A DNA stretch of 64,000 nucleotides from contig NZ_JOEY01000009.1 of assembly GCF_000718165.1 (NCBI RefSeq), forward strand, positions 1 through 64,000. The letters are read 5' to 3'. A program made the translations under genes and the position numbers. Within the stretch, counting starts at the first letter, position 1. Every line of letters begins with the position of its first letter. Shown here in pieces: positions 1 through 7,746 of the stretch. Origin of the DNA: Streptomyces fulvoviolaceus. Lineage in GTDB: Bacteria; Actinomycetota; Actinomycetes; Streptomycetales; Streptomycetaceae. Under the pieces are notes generated by a model that made no database searches, had not been told where the DNA came from, and was given only the letters and a program-made list of their open reading frames with translations.

Positions 1-55
1 GCCCCGCCCCCTGGACGCCCGCTCCTCAAACGCCGGAGGGGCTGAAATGGGGAAG
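1..55. repeat. Dispersed Streptomyces intergenic repeat (partial copy)
   Basis: Bases 21-46 read GCTCCTCAAACGCCGGAGGG followed by GCTGAA, and the same string recurs at 24497-24523 inside a large inverted repeat. A GTCCGGCG half lies just downstream, inside the end of the ABC permease gene. This looks like one arm of an intergenic palindromic repeat family. No gene is visible in this 55-base stretch, and the element sits directly behind the stop codon of the permease, so it may act as a transcript-end hairpin. Confidence 0.7.
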
Positions 56-847
56 TCACGCCGTCCGGCGTCGTAGTGTCGCCGCGCCCAGGCCCAGGAC
101 CAGCAGTGCGCAGCCCGCCACGATCAACGCGTCCCGTACGAAGGTCGCCGTCATGTCGGTGTGCCTGAGGACCTCGTTCATGCCGTCGACGGCGTAGGAC
201 ATCGGTAGGACGTTGGAGATGGCCTCCAGGACGGGGTGCATGTTGTCGCGGGGAGTGAAGAGGCCGCAGAGGAGGAGTTGGGGGAAGATCACCGCCGGCA
301 TGAACTGGACGGCCTGGAATTCCGAGGCGGCGAAGGCAGAGACGAAGAGACCGAGGGCTGTGCCCAGGAGGGCGTCGAGCAGGGCCACCAGGAGGAGGAG
401 CCAGGGGCTGCCGGTGACGTCCAGGCCCAGGAACCAGAGGGCCAGGCCGGTCGCGAGGGCCGACTGGATGATCGCGAGGGTGCCGAAGGCGAGGGCGTAG
501 CCGGCGATGAGGTCGCCTTTGCCGAGGGGCATGGCGAGGAGGCGTTCGAGGGTGCCGGAGGTGCGCTCGCGCAGGGTGGCGATGGAGGTGACCAGGAACA
601 TCGTGATCAGCGGGAAGATCCCGAGGAGGGAGGCGCCGATGCTGTCGAAGGTGCGCGGGCTGCCGTCGAAGACGTAGCGCAGCAGGAACAGCATCACGCA
701 GGGGACCAGGATCATCAGCGCGATCGAGCGCGGATCGTGGCGGAGCTGGCGCAGGACCCGGGCCGCGGTGGCGAGGGTGCGGGAGGCGTTCAGGGCGCTG
801 GTGGGGGCAGGGGCGCTCGGGGGCGCCGCGGTGGTCGTCGTACTCAT
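56..847 (-). CDS. ABC-2 type transporter permease
   Basis: Predicted 263-residue integral membrane subunit of an ABC exporter in the cytoplasmic membrane. About six hydrophobic segments are visible: near residue 40 (ALMILVPCVMLFLL), then at about 70-90, 120-140, 150-175, 180-200 and 235-255. The middle carries the RERTSGTLERLLAMP stretch typical of the ABC2 membrane family. The start at 847 gives MSTTTTAAPP. The ATG overlaps the TGA of the upstream ATPase gene (ATGA), so the two are translationally coupled. The family exports drugs or lipids, but the substrate cannot be read from the sequence. The same frame stays open far upstream to 2407; that extension is a composition artefact overlapping the ATPase and SulP genes. 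Confidence 0.9.
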   Translation of the reverse strand: MSTTTTAAPPSAPAPTSALNASRTLATAARVLRQLRHDPRSIALMILVPCVMLFLLRYVFDGSPRTFDSIGASLLGIFPLITMFLVTSIATLRERTSGTLERLLAMPLGKGDLIAGYALAFGTLAIIQSALATGLALWFLGLDVTGSPWLLLLVALLDALLGTALGLFVSAFAASEFQAVQFMPAVIFPQLLLCGLFTPRDNMHPVLEAISNVLPMSYAVDGMNEVLRHTDMTATFVRDALIVAGCALLVLGLGAATLRRRTA

Positions 848-1659
848 CGGGTCGTCTCCTTCCTGCGGCCGGCTGCGACGGCCTCGTCGACCAGGTGGAG
901 GAAGGCCGCTTCGACCGTCTCGGAGTGTGTGCGGGTGCGGAGGGCGTCCGGGGTGTCGTCGGCGAGGATTTGGCCCTCGCGCATGAGGAGGAGGCGGTGG
1001 CAGCGCTCGGCCTCGTCCATGACGTGCGAGGAGATGAGGAGGGTCGCGCCGCGGGATGCCGCGATGTCGTGGAAGAGGTTCCAGAGGTCTCGGCGCAGGA
1101 CCGGGTCGAGGCCGACCGTGGGTTCGTCGAGGACGAGGAGTTCGGGGGTGCCGAGGAGGGCTACGGCCAGGGAGACGCGGCTGCGCTGGCCGCCGGAGAG
1201 GTTGCCGGCGAGGGCGTCGGCGTGGGTGGTGAGGTCGACGTCGGTGATGGCCCGGGTGACGTCGGCGTGGCGGCGGTCGGCGGCCGCGCGGCCCGGGGCG
1301 AGGATCGCTGCGAAGTAGTCGAGGTTCTGACGGACAGTCAGGTCGTCGTAGACGGAGGGGGCTTGGGTGACGTAGCCGATGCGGGTGCGGAGGGTGGGGT
1401 GGCCGGCGGGGCGGCCGAGGACGTCGAGGGTGCCGGTGACCTTGGCCTGGGTGCCGACGATCGCGCGCATCAGCGTGGACTTGCCGCAGCCTGACGGGCC
1501 CAGCAGGCCGGTGATCTGGCCGCGTGGGACGGCGAAATCGAGGCCGCGCAGGACGGTGCGGGGGCCGCGGACGACGGTGAGGCCTGCGGCGTGGATGGCG
1601 GGCGCCTCGGCTTGCTCTTCCTGTTCGTTGGCGGGTGGCCCGGACTCGTAATTCATCAT
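844..1659 (-). CDS. ABC transporter ATP-binding protein
   Basis: Nucleotide-binding subunit that energises the ABC-2 permease at 56-847. It has Walker A GPSGCGKST, signature LSGGQRSRVSLA, Walker B LLVLDEPTVGLDP and a switch histidine in LLISSHVMDEAERC. I start it at 1659 (MMNYESG), giving 271 residues. A TTG 36 bases upstream is also open, but that TTG is the first base of a good -35 hexamer. A CATTAT -10 box ends 7 nt before the ATG, so the mRNA is probably leaderless and begins at this ATG. The alternative ATG at 1656 differs by one residue. An inverted repeat overlaps the start codon and suggests direct repression. Confidence 0.9.
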   Translation of the reverse strand: MMNYESGPPANEQEEQAEAPAIHAAGLTVVRGPRTVLRGLDFAVPRGQITGLLGPSGCGKSTLMRAIVGTQAKVTGTLDVLGRPAGHPTLRTRIGYVTQAPSVYDDLTVRQNLDYFAAILAPGRAAADRRHADVTRAITDVDLTTHADALAGNLSGGQRSRVSLAVALLGTPELLVLDEPTVGLDPVLRRDLWNLFHDIAASRGATLLISSHVMDEAERCHRLLLMREGQILADDTPDALRTRTHSETVEAAFLHLVDEAVAAGRRKETTR

Positions 1660-1695
1660 GCGATGAATAATGCTCCTGGCGGCAGACACCGTCAA
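1651..1695 (-). promoter_or_regulatory. Leaderless promoter with operator palindrome over the start codon
   Basis: On the minus strand TTGACG (1695-1690), a 17-bp spacer and CATTAT (1672-1667) are followed 7 nt later by the ATG at 1659. A perfect 7+4+7 inverted repeat, ATTCATC-N4-GATGAAT (1651-1668), covers the end of the -10 box, the predicted +1 and the start codon. A dimeric repressor bound there would block initiation of the ABC operon. No regulator gene is adjacent, so the binding protein is unknown. Confidence 0.65.
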
Positions 1696-1907
1696 GTGGG
1701 GTGCGACTCGACGGCGCAGGCGCGCGGTGGCGTGATCGGAGGCGGGTGATCCGGTTCGTGTGCTTCCGTTTCCATCGGGTGGCGGCGCGAACAGGCTGCG
1801 CGATCAACTCCCGTTCCCGACAATGGATTTCAGTGCCGAGTCCTCCCCCGGTTCGGCGCCCCACGCATCTCCAGCTCGCAGGATCCGCAACCGGAGGTGC
1901 CGCTCTG

Positions 1908-3359
1908 ATGCGCTGTCGCGTAGGCAAGGCCGATCTGTTCGCTTCCCTCGTCGTGTTTCTCGTCGCGCTGCCGCTGTGCGTGGGCGTCGCCATAGCCTCC
2001 GGCGTGCCGGCCGAGCTCGGGCTGGTCACCGGGATCGTCGGCGGCCTGGTCGCCGGGGCGCTGCCCGGGAGCAGCCTGCAGGTGAGCGGGCCGGCAGCGG
2101 GGCTGACCGTGCTCGTGTACGAAGCCGTGCAGAGGTACGGCGTCGAGGTGCTCGGGGTGTTGGTGCTCGGGGCCGGGCTGGTGCAGCTCGGGCTCGGGGT
2201 GCTGCGGCTGGGGCGGTGGTTCCGGGCCGTGTCCGTGGCCGTCGTACAGGGGATGCTCGCCGGGATCGGGCTCGTGCTGGTCGCGGGGCAGGTGTACGCG
2301 CTGGGGGGCGCGGGTGCGCCGGCGAGCGGGCTCGGGAAGATCGCCGGGCTGGTGGCGCTGCCGGGGCGGGTGGATCCGGTGGCGTTGTCAGTGGGCGGTG
2401 CCACCATTGCCGTACTGCTGCTGTGGCCTCGGTGGCGGCGGGGGGCTCGGCTGGTGCCCGCGCCGTTGCTGGCGGTGGTGCTGGCCTCGTTGGTGACCGG
2501 GGTGTTCGACCTGGCGGTGCGGCGGGTGGAGGTGCGGGGACTGGTCGATGCCGTGCGGGTGCCGGAGGCGGCGGATGTCGGGCGGCTTACGGAAGTGGGG
2601 GTGATCGGGACTGTCGTGGCGTTCGCGTTGATCGCGTCGGCGGAGTCCTTGTTCAGTGCGGCGGCGGTGGACCGGCTGCGGTCGGGGGCGCGGACGGACT
2701 ACGACCGGGAGTTGATCGCGCAGGGCACGGGGAACGCCGTGTGCGGGCTGCTGGGTGCGCTGCCGATGACCGCGGTGATCGTGCGCAGTGCGGCTGGGGG
2801 TCCCCCCTCTGGGGGAGTGCGGGCGGGGGCGCGGACCAAGGCCTCGCGGGTGCTGCACGGGGTGTGGCTGCTGGTGTTCACGGTGCTGCTGCCCGGGGTG
2901 CTCGGGGTGATTCCGGTGGCGGCGCTGGCCGGGCTGCTGGTGCATGCCGGGTGCAAGCTTGTGCCGGTGCGGGAGGTGCGGGGGCTGTGGCGCGGGCACC
3001 GGGGAGAGGTGATCGTGCTGGGGGTGACGGCCGTCGCGATCGTGGTCGGGAACCTGTTCGAGGGGGTGTTGGTGGGGCTGGCGTTGGCCGTGGCGAAGAC
3101 CGCGTGGGACGTCAGCCATGTGCACGTGGAGACCGAGGACCGGGGGGACGCGGGGATCGTCGTACGGGTGCTGGGGCATGCGACGTTCCTGCGGCTGCCG
3201 AAGCTGCTGGACGCGTTGGAGGCGCTGCCGCGGGACAGGGAGGTGCGGCTGGAGTTGGGCGGGTTGCGGCATGTCGACCATGCGTGTGCGGCGGCCCTGG
3301 AGGGGTGGGCCGCCGCGCGGGGTCAGGGGTTGGTGGCGACGAGCAGCTCGACCTCGTAG
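1908..3359 (+). CDS. SulP family anion transporter with STAS domain
   Basis: A 483-residue membrane protein. The N-terminal two thirds contain about ten hydrophobic segments with SulP signatures (PLCVGVAIASGVPAELGL, GSSLQVSGPAAGLTVL, ALIASAESLFSAAAVD). The C-terminal roughly 75 residues form a cytoplasmic STAS domain (LPKLLDALEALPRDREVRLEL). The family carries sulfate, bicarbonate or dicarboxylates; the substrate is not evident here. The start at 1908 has GGAGG ten bases upstream; a longer frame back to 1701 lacks SulP similarity. A 25-bp palindromic element at 2795-2819 adds GGPPSGG within the usually invariant stretch between VRSAA and RAGART. The 3' end overlaps the convergent methyltransferase gene by 37 bases. 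Confidence 0.9.
   Translation: MRCRVGKADLFASLVVFLVALPLCVGVAIASGVPAELGLVTGIVGGLVAGALPGSSLQVSGPAAGLTVLVYEAVQRYGVEVLGVLVLGAGLVQLGLGVLRLGRWFRAVSVAVVQGMLAGIGLVLVAGQVYALGGAGAPASGLGKIAGLVALPGRVDPVALSVGGATIAVLLLWPRWRRGARLVPAPLLAVVLASLVTGVFDLAVRRVEVRGLVDAVRVPEAADVGRLTEVGVIGTVVAFALIASAESLFSAAAVDRLRSGARTDYDRELIAQGTGNAVCGLLGALPMTAVIVRSAAGGPPSGGVRAGARTKASRVLHGVWLLVFTVLLPGVLGVIPVAALAGLLVHAGCKLVPVREVRGLWRGHRGEVIVLGVTAVAIVVGNLFEGVLVGLALAVAKTAWDVSHVHVETEDRGDAGIVVRVLGHATFLRLPKLLDALEALPRDREVRLELGGLRHVDHACAAALEGWAAARGQGLVATSSSTS
2795..2819. repeat. Palindromic GGGGGTCCCCC element inserted in frame
   Basis: TGGGGGTCCCCCC-TCT-GGGGGAGTG lies inside the SulP coding sequence. The same short G5TC5 palindrome core appears between genes at 59316-59328. 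Palindromes of this shape are common in Streptomyces intergenic DNA. Here it is translated as GGPPSGG. Confidence 0.7.
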
Positions 3360-4126
3360 GTCTCCTCGACGATTCCGTCCGGGAAGACCTCCAGCAGGCG
3401 CGGCCGCTCCTCGGTGAAGAAGGCCGCGGCGCGTTCCTCACCGGCGACCAGGAACATGGAGTGGCTGCCGAGGTTGGCGAAGTGCGTGTCGACGGGGACG
3501 CGGCGGCTCCAGCGGACCTGACGCCGGGCGAAGTCCAGGCGGCCGGTCGGGTCGGCGAGGACGGCTCGGGCACCGCTGCCGTTCACCTCGACGGCCGGGT
3601 GGGTGTCGGCCTCGCGCCCGGTGCGGTCCGTGCGGTCGTAGAACTCCCGCCCGATACGTTCCGACTGGGCGGCGATCCACGGCACATCGAGGGCGTAAGT
3701 GTTCCACCACAGGGTCAGCGCGCCTCCCGGGCGCAGCACGCGCAGGGCTTCCGGGATCGCGAGGGCGGGGTCGGTCCAGTGCCAGGCCTGGGCGTAGGTG
3801 ACGAAGTCGGCGCAGGCGGCAGCCAGGGGAAGGGTGTTGCCGTTGCCCTTGACGATCGGTATGCCGGGGTGGGAGCGCCGGAACTGGGCCGCCATGCCGT
3901 CGCCCGGCTCCACCGCGATCACGTCGGCGCCGCGCGCGTGCAGCAGGGCGGTCGCTATGCCGGTGCCGGCGCCCACGTCCACGACCCGGGCGCCGGACAG
4001 GGAGCGGCCGGCGACTTCTTCGATCGTGTCGAAGAGGGCGGGTGGGTAGGAGGGGCGGTTGGCGGCGTACTGGGCTGCGGCGGCGTTGAAGGAGTGGGCT
4101 CGGGCGGTGTGGGAGGAGACCGTCAT
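3323..4126 (-). CDS. Class I SAM-dependent methyltransferase
   Basis: A 267-residue methyltransferase of the UbiE/Methyltransf_11 type. The SAM site is visible as VVDVGAGTGIATALL (motif I, about residues 48-62), an acidic residue in VIAVEPGDGM (motif II), DFVTYAQAWHW and LRPGGALTLWWN (post motifs). Substrate unknown. It ends inside the 3' end of the convergent SulP gene (overlap 3323-3359), so the two messages are complementary over 37 bases. The gene stands alone; the next gene on the same strand (4189-4695) is 62 bases upstream and could be cotranscribed. Confidence 0.88.
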   Translation of the reverse strand: MTVSSHTARAHSFNAAAAQYAANRPSYPPALFDTIEEVAGRSLSGARVVDVGAGTGIATALLHARGADVIAVEPGDGMAAQFRRSHPGIPIVKGNGNTLPLAAACADFVTYAQAWHWTDPALAIPEALRVLRPGGALTLWWNTYALDVPWIAAQSERIGREFYDRTDRTGREADTHPAVEVNGSGARAVLADPTGRLDFARRQVRWSRRVPVDTHFANLGSHSMFLVAGEERAAAFFTEERPRLLEVFPDGIVEETYEVELLVATNP

Positions 4127-4188
4127 ACGGCCATGGTGGCGCTGGTGGGTTCGGGGCGCGGTGAGTTTTCGGTGAGAGGGGGCGGGGA

Positions 4189-4695
4189 CTAGGTGCGGCG
4201 GCGCTTCTTCGACGGGTTGCCCGTGCGGCGGGACGTGCGCTTCTCGTGCAGCTTGAGGGCGCTCTCGTACTCCTCGCGGTGCAGCTTCTCTCCCGGGGCC
4301 TCGGTGAGGGAGCGGAAGAAGTAGGCGAGGAGCGAGCCGACGAAGCCGATGGCCAGGAGGCCGCGGAGGGAGGCCTGGCGGTCGGGGTCGGGGCGCTTGC
4401 CGAAGCCGTCCCAGGTGGTACGGAAGGCGAGGGCGCTGCAGACCGTGAACATCACGATGACGAGGAGCGTGACGAAGCTGCCGGTGTCGGCGATCTGGAG
4501 GCCCTCGTAGGCGAAGCGGAGGACCAGGCAGGAGGCGGCCGCGGCGGCGAGGGAGCCGGTGGCGGCGGCGATGCGGCGGGGGGTGTAGCCGTTGTCGTGG
4601 TTCACCCAGGTGGTGCCGAAGAAGCGGATGGGTTCGGGGCGGGGGGTGCCCTCGGAGCCCGCGGGGGTTTCCTGGGTGCCGGTTTCGTCGCTCAC
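4189..4695 (-). CDS. Small integral membrane protein of unknown function
   Basis: 168 residues. The N-terminus is hydrophilic and rich in Glu, Gly and Pro; a FFGTTWVNHDNGYTPRRI stretch follows. Three transmembrane segments lie near residues 42-62, 73-95 and 110-130, and a strongly basic tail ends in KKRRRT. I do not recognise a catalytic motif. The long conserved-looking FGTTWVNHD stretch before the first membrane segment is its most distinctive feature. It may share a transcript with the methyltransferase downstream. Confidence 0.75.
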   Translation of the reverse strand: MSDETGTQETPAGSEGTPRPEPIRFFGTTWVNHDNGYTPRRIAAATGSLAAAAASCLVLRFAYEGLQIADTGSFVTLLVIVMFTVCSALAFRTTWDGFGKRPDPDRQASLRGLLAIGFVGSLLAYFFRSLTEAPGEKLHREEYESALKLHEKRTSRRTGNPSKKRRRT

Positions 4696-4743
4696 GCGTC
4701 GATTATGGCTCCGGGGGTGCCGCGGGCTCCTCGGTGGGCGGGG

Positions 4744-5082
4744 TCAGGCGCAGCGGGAGGCTACGTAGCCGTCGCTGCCGGTGTTCACGTAGGCATCGGA
4801 GACGAACTCGCCGTCATCGATGTTGTCCCAGATGTTGCTGGTGCCGTACGTGCCCGTGACAGTCGTGCCCGGCGTCTGGCAGTAGATCGGCACCTTCGCA
4901 CCGACGGCCAGGGTACGGACGATGCTGTACTGGGTGCCGGGGCCCCTGCGGACGTTCAGGGCCACGCCCGGCGCGACGTCGTAGTAGTGCAGGGTCGCGG
5001 CCTCGGCAGTGACGGCGCCCACCATGAGGAGGGCTCCTGTGAAGCCGGCGAGCATGACGGATCTTCGTCTCAGGGATGACAT
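4744..5082 (-). CDS. Secreted SH3-like domain protein, copy A
   Basis: 112 residues with a Sec signal peptide (basic MSSLRRRS, hydrophobic core, cleavage likely after AEA near residue 29). It is followed by a bacterial SH3-like domain (LNVRRGPGTQYSIVRTL) with two cysteines, one in YCQTPGT and one at the C-terminus (ASRCA), that could form a disulfide. Bacterial SH3 domains often bind peptidoglycan. It lies 26 bases downstream of a close paralogue (5109-5426) on the same strand and is probably cotranscribed with it. Confidence 0.82.
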   Translation of the reverse strand: MSSLRRRSVMLAGFTGALLMVGAVTAEAATLHYYDVAPGVALNVRRGPGTQYSIVRTLAVGAKVPIYCQTPGTTVTGTYGTSNIWDNIDDGEFVSDAYVNTGSDGYVASRCA

Positions 5083-5108
5083 GGACTTCCCCCCGGGTTG
5101 TGGTGGGA

Positions 5109-5426
5109 TCAGGCGCAGCGGTCGGCGACGTAGCCGTCGCTGCCGGTGAGTATGTAGGCGTCCGAGACGTACTGGCCGTTGCTGATGTTGTCCCAGATGT
5201 TGCTCGTGCCGTAGGGGCCCGTCACCGTCGTACCCGGTGTCTGGCAGTAGATCGGCACCTTGGAGCCCGCGGGCAGGACCCGCACGATGCTGTAGCTCGT
5301 GCCGGGGCCGCTGCGAACGTTGAGCCGGACGCCCGGCGCGACCGAGTAATAGCGAACCGTCGCAGCCGCCGTGAGAGCCTCGGCCTCGTCGACTCCCCCG
5401 GCCTCTTCCACACGGTCAACAGACAT
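5109..5426 (-). CDS. SH3-like domain protein, copy B, lacking a signal peptide
   Basis: 105 residues. The SH3-like domain closely matches copy A (LNVRSGPGTSYSIVR, YCQTPGTTVTG, YGTSNIWDNI, C-terminal DRCA). The first 22 residues are acidic and carry no hydrophobic core, so Sec export is not predicted. A very good ribosome site (GGGGGAGG, six bases before the ATG at 5426) supports this start. The other two frames upstream do not restore a signal peptide. The pair looks like a tandem duplication in which one copy lost or never had export. Confidence 0.78.
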   Translation of the reverse strand: MSVDRVEEAGGVDEAEALTAAATVRYYSVAPGVRLNVRSGPGTSYSIVRVLPAGSKVPIYCQTPGTTVTGPYGTSNIWDNISNGQYVSDAYILTGSDGYVADRCA

Positions 5427-5607
5427 GAAAAACCTCCCCCGTTGGTCCCCATGACTCCATGGGGTCCCGTTGATTCCCCTAAATCACGCCATGAAACACA
5501 TGTACGCAACTCGCACGCGGAGACTAACAAGCCGCCTCTGTCTCGTACGAGTCATCGACTAGGCTCCGTGCGTCGCGCGCGCGGACGAACAGCACGGGGG
5601 TGGTTCC
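5427..5607. promoter_or_regulatory. Divergent promoter region, SH3 pair / Ser-Thr kinase
   Basis: The 181-base gap between divergent genes must hold both promoters. A TAGGCT -10-like box (5560-5565, + strand) lies 43 bases before the kinase ATG and is preceded by the palindrome CTCGTACGAG. Near the other gene an imperfect palindrome (CCCCAT-N6-ATGGGG) lies close to the ribosome site. No further gene is visible. Confidence 0.4.
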
Positions 5608-7692
5608 ATGGCGCCACAGCGCAACACCGGAGCGGGCGCGGAAGCGGAACTTCCCGAGTACGCCGGTCACTACCGTCTCGAGTCGTGTCTCGGATCCGGT
5701 GGGATGGGCGTCGTACACCTCGCCCGCAGCACCTCAGGGATGAAGCTCGCGGTGAAGGTCGTACACGCGGAGTTCGCCAGGGATCCCGAGTTCAGGGGGC
5801 GGTTCCGGCAGGAGGTGGCCGCCGCTCGGAGGGTGAGTGGCGCCTTCACCGCGTCCGTCGTCGATGCCGATCCCGAGGCCGAACGGCCCTGGATGGCCAC
5901 GCTGTTCATTCCCGGTCCGACACTGTCCGACCACGTGAAGCGGAACGGGTCCATGGATCCTGCCCAGTTGCGCCGCCTGATGGCCGGACTGGCGGAGGCC
6001 CTGCGGGACATCCATCGGGTCGGGGTCGTGCACCGGGATCTGAAGCCGAGCAATGTGCTGCTCGCCGATGACGGGCCCAAGGTCATCGACTTCGGCATCT
6101 CTCGGCCAAAGGACAGCGAACTGCGCACCGAGACCGGGAAGTTGATCGGTACTCCGCCGTTCATGGCGCCCGAGCAGTTCCGACGGCCACGGGAGGTCGG
6201 ACCTGCCGCCGATGTCTTCGCGCTCGGCTCCGTGCTGGTACACGCGGCGACGGGGCGCGGGCCGTTCGACTCCGACAGTCCCTACGTTGTCGCCTACCAG
6301 GTCGTGCATGACGAGCCGGACCTCACCGGCGTTCCCGGAAATCTGGCACCGCTGATACTGCGCTGCCTCGCCAAGGAACCCGAGGACCGTCCCACCCCGG
6401 ACGAGTTGATGCGGGAGCTGCGGTCGGTGGCGGCCTCGTACGACACCCAGGCCTTCATACCGGCCCAGCGGACAGGCGATGAGCCGAGGCCTGAACTACG
6501 GGAACCGGAACCCCGGACCAGAAGACGCCCCCGTAGAAGAACGGTCCTCGCTGCCGTCGCTCTTGTCCTCGTCGTGGCCGGTGCCTTCGCCTCTGTCCGG
6601 CTGCTCGGCAGCAACGGCACCTCGCCGGAGGGCGGCGGCACACCCTCGGCGTCGGGGTTCGCCGCCTGGGAAACGGAGGCGGTGTCCGAAGACGCGGGCG
6701 CGCCGCAGTGTTCGTACGGAACACAGCAGTTGATCTGTGCGCAGCCCGGCGTGATCTTCGCCCTGGACCCGTCCGACGGCGACGTGTTGTGGCGGCACTC
6801 CGTAGCCGCGTCGAGCAGGAGCGGTCCGCCGGTCCTCGCAGGCGGTCTCGTGCAGCCGCTGACGGACCAGGCTCAGCGCCTGGAAGCACTGAACCCCGCC
6901 TCGGGCAAGGCGCGTTGGCAGCAGAAGATGCCCACGCACACTGGACTGCGGGTCGCCGGGGGAACGCTCCTGCTCACCCTCCCCGACGGGACGGTCACGG
7001 GCGTGGACGCCGCGACGGGCAGCACGAAGTGGAGTCACCGGATTCCAGGTCAGGCCCAGCCGTCCTTCGCTTCGTTCGCCGGGAACCCGCTGGCATACGC
7101 GGTGAGCTCTCCCGACGACGGCACGACCACCCAAGTCACCGCGGTGGACCCGGCCACCGGAGCCGTCCGGTGGGACGCCCGGCTGAACGGAAACCTGGCG
7201 CCCGTAGGCGTTCAGGGCGGATCCGTCTTCTTCCTCTCCGCCAACAAGGTCTACGGCGACACGGACGCGGTCGTCCGCTACACCCCGGCGTCCGAGTCGT
7301 CGCGCCGCGTGGCGCTCCCGGCCCCGCGCCCTGACGCCCAGGCCACCGTGCACGGGAACATCGTCTACCTCCTGTCGGCGACCGGCTCACTGGACGCCGT
7401 CTCTTTGGAGGCGCGCAAGCGGCTCTGGCACCTCGAAACGTCCGTGAGCCGAGGCTCGGTACCGGTCGCCGACAGCAGCCACGTGTACCTCACGGCCGCC
7501 GACGGGCGGCTGCTCGCCGTCGACGCCGACAAGGGGCGCCTCGTCGGGCAGACCGCGGCGCGCCTGGGCTCGAACTCGGGCCAGGTCGTCGGCGCGCTGC
7601 CCAAGCCGGTCCTCGCCGACCACCACGTCTACGCCACAGCCCCCGACGGCACCGTCTTCGCCGTAGACGCCCGCAACCCGTCCGCCTGGTAG
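5608..7692 (+). CDS. Membrane Ser/Thr protein kinase with PQQ-type beta-propeller sensor
   Basis: 694 residues. The cytoplasmic Hanks-type kinase domain covers about residues 15-270: glycine loop GSGGMG, catalytic Lys in AVKVV near 50, HRDLKPSN near 142, DFG near 161, and APEQF in the activation segment. A basic juxtamembrane stretch precedes a single transmembrane helix near 312-335. The extracellular part, about 360-694, consists of repeated blades such as LDPSDGDVLWRH, VDAATGSTKWSH and VDPATGAVRWDA, typical of PQQ/PknD-like propellers. The propeller should sense a ligand outside the cell and the kinase should phosphorylate Ser/Thr on target proteins. It lacks PASTA repeats. The gene ends before a bidirectional terminator shared with ilvD. 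Confidence 0.92.
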   Translation: MAPQRNTGAGAEAELPEYAGHYRLESCLGSGGMGVVHLARSTSGMKLAVKVVHAEFARDPEFRGRFRQEVAAARRVSGAFTASVVDADPEAERPWMATLFIPGPTLSDHVKRNGSMDPAQLRRLMAGLAEALRDIHRVGVVHRDLKPSNVLLADDGPKVIDFGISRPKDSELRTETGKLIGTPPFMAPEQFRRPREVGPAADVFALGSVLVHAATGRGPFDSDSPYVVAYQVVHDEPDLTGVPGNLAPLILRCLAKEPEDRPTPDELMRELRSVAASYDTQAFIPAQRTGDEPRPELREPEPRTRRRPRRRTVLAAVALVLVVAGAFASVRLLGSNGTSPEGGGTPSASGFAAWETEAVSEDAGAPQCSYGTQQLICAQPGVIFALDPSDGDVLWRHSVAASSRSGPPVLAGGLVQPLTDQAQRLEALNPASGKARWQQKMPTHTGLRVAGGTLLLTLPDGTVTGVDAATGSTKWSHRIPGQAQPSFASFAGNPLAYAVSSPDDGTTTQVTAVDPATGAVRWDARLNGNLAPVGVQGGSVFFLSANKVYGDTDAVVRYTPASESSRRVALPAPRPDAQATVHGNIVYLLSATGSLDAVSLEARKRLWHLETSVSRGSVPVADSSHVYLTAADGRLLAVDADKGRLVGQTAARLGSNSGQVVGALPKPVLADHHVYATAPDGTVFAVDARNPSAW

Positions 7693-7708
7693 CGCACGGC
7701 ATGCAAAA

Positions 7709-7734
7709 GGGGCCGCCCCCGAAGAGACGGCCCC
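7709..7734. terminator. Bidirectional terminator between kinase and ilvD
   Basis: GGGGCCG (7709-7715), a 12-nt loop and CGGCCCC (7728-7734) form a perfect 7-bp hairpin flanked by A-rich tracts on both sides (AAAA before, GAAAAAG after). It sits between two convergent stop codons. Confidence 0.75.
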
Positions 7735-7746
7735 CGAAAAAGAACC

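Noticed and set aside
848..2407. A 783-codon frame running from the ABC permease back through the ATPase and SulP genes
   Set aside because: Only the last 263 codons resemble a protein family; the rest is Arg/Pro-rich shadow of strong genes in other frames.
2386..2407. A third RecA-NDp-like match, TTGTCAGTG-N8-CACCAT, inside the SulP gene
   Set aside because: It lies within conserved transmembrane coding sequence (LSVGGATIAV), has an imperfect -10, and no start codon follows at the proper distance.
5109..5530. Frameshift hiding a signal peptide in SH3 copy B
   Set aside because: The other two frames upstream give either an early stop or a basic, non-hydrophobic sequence, so no signal peptide is recovered.
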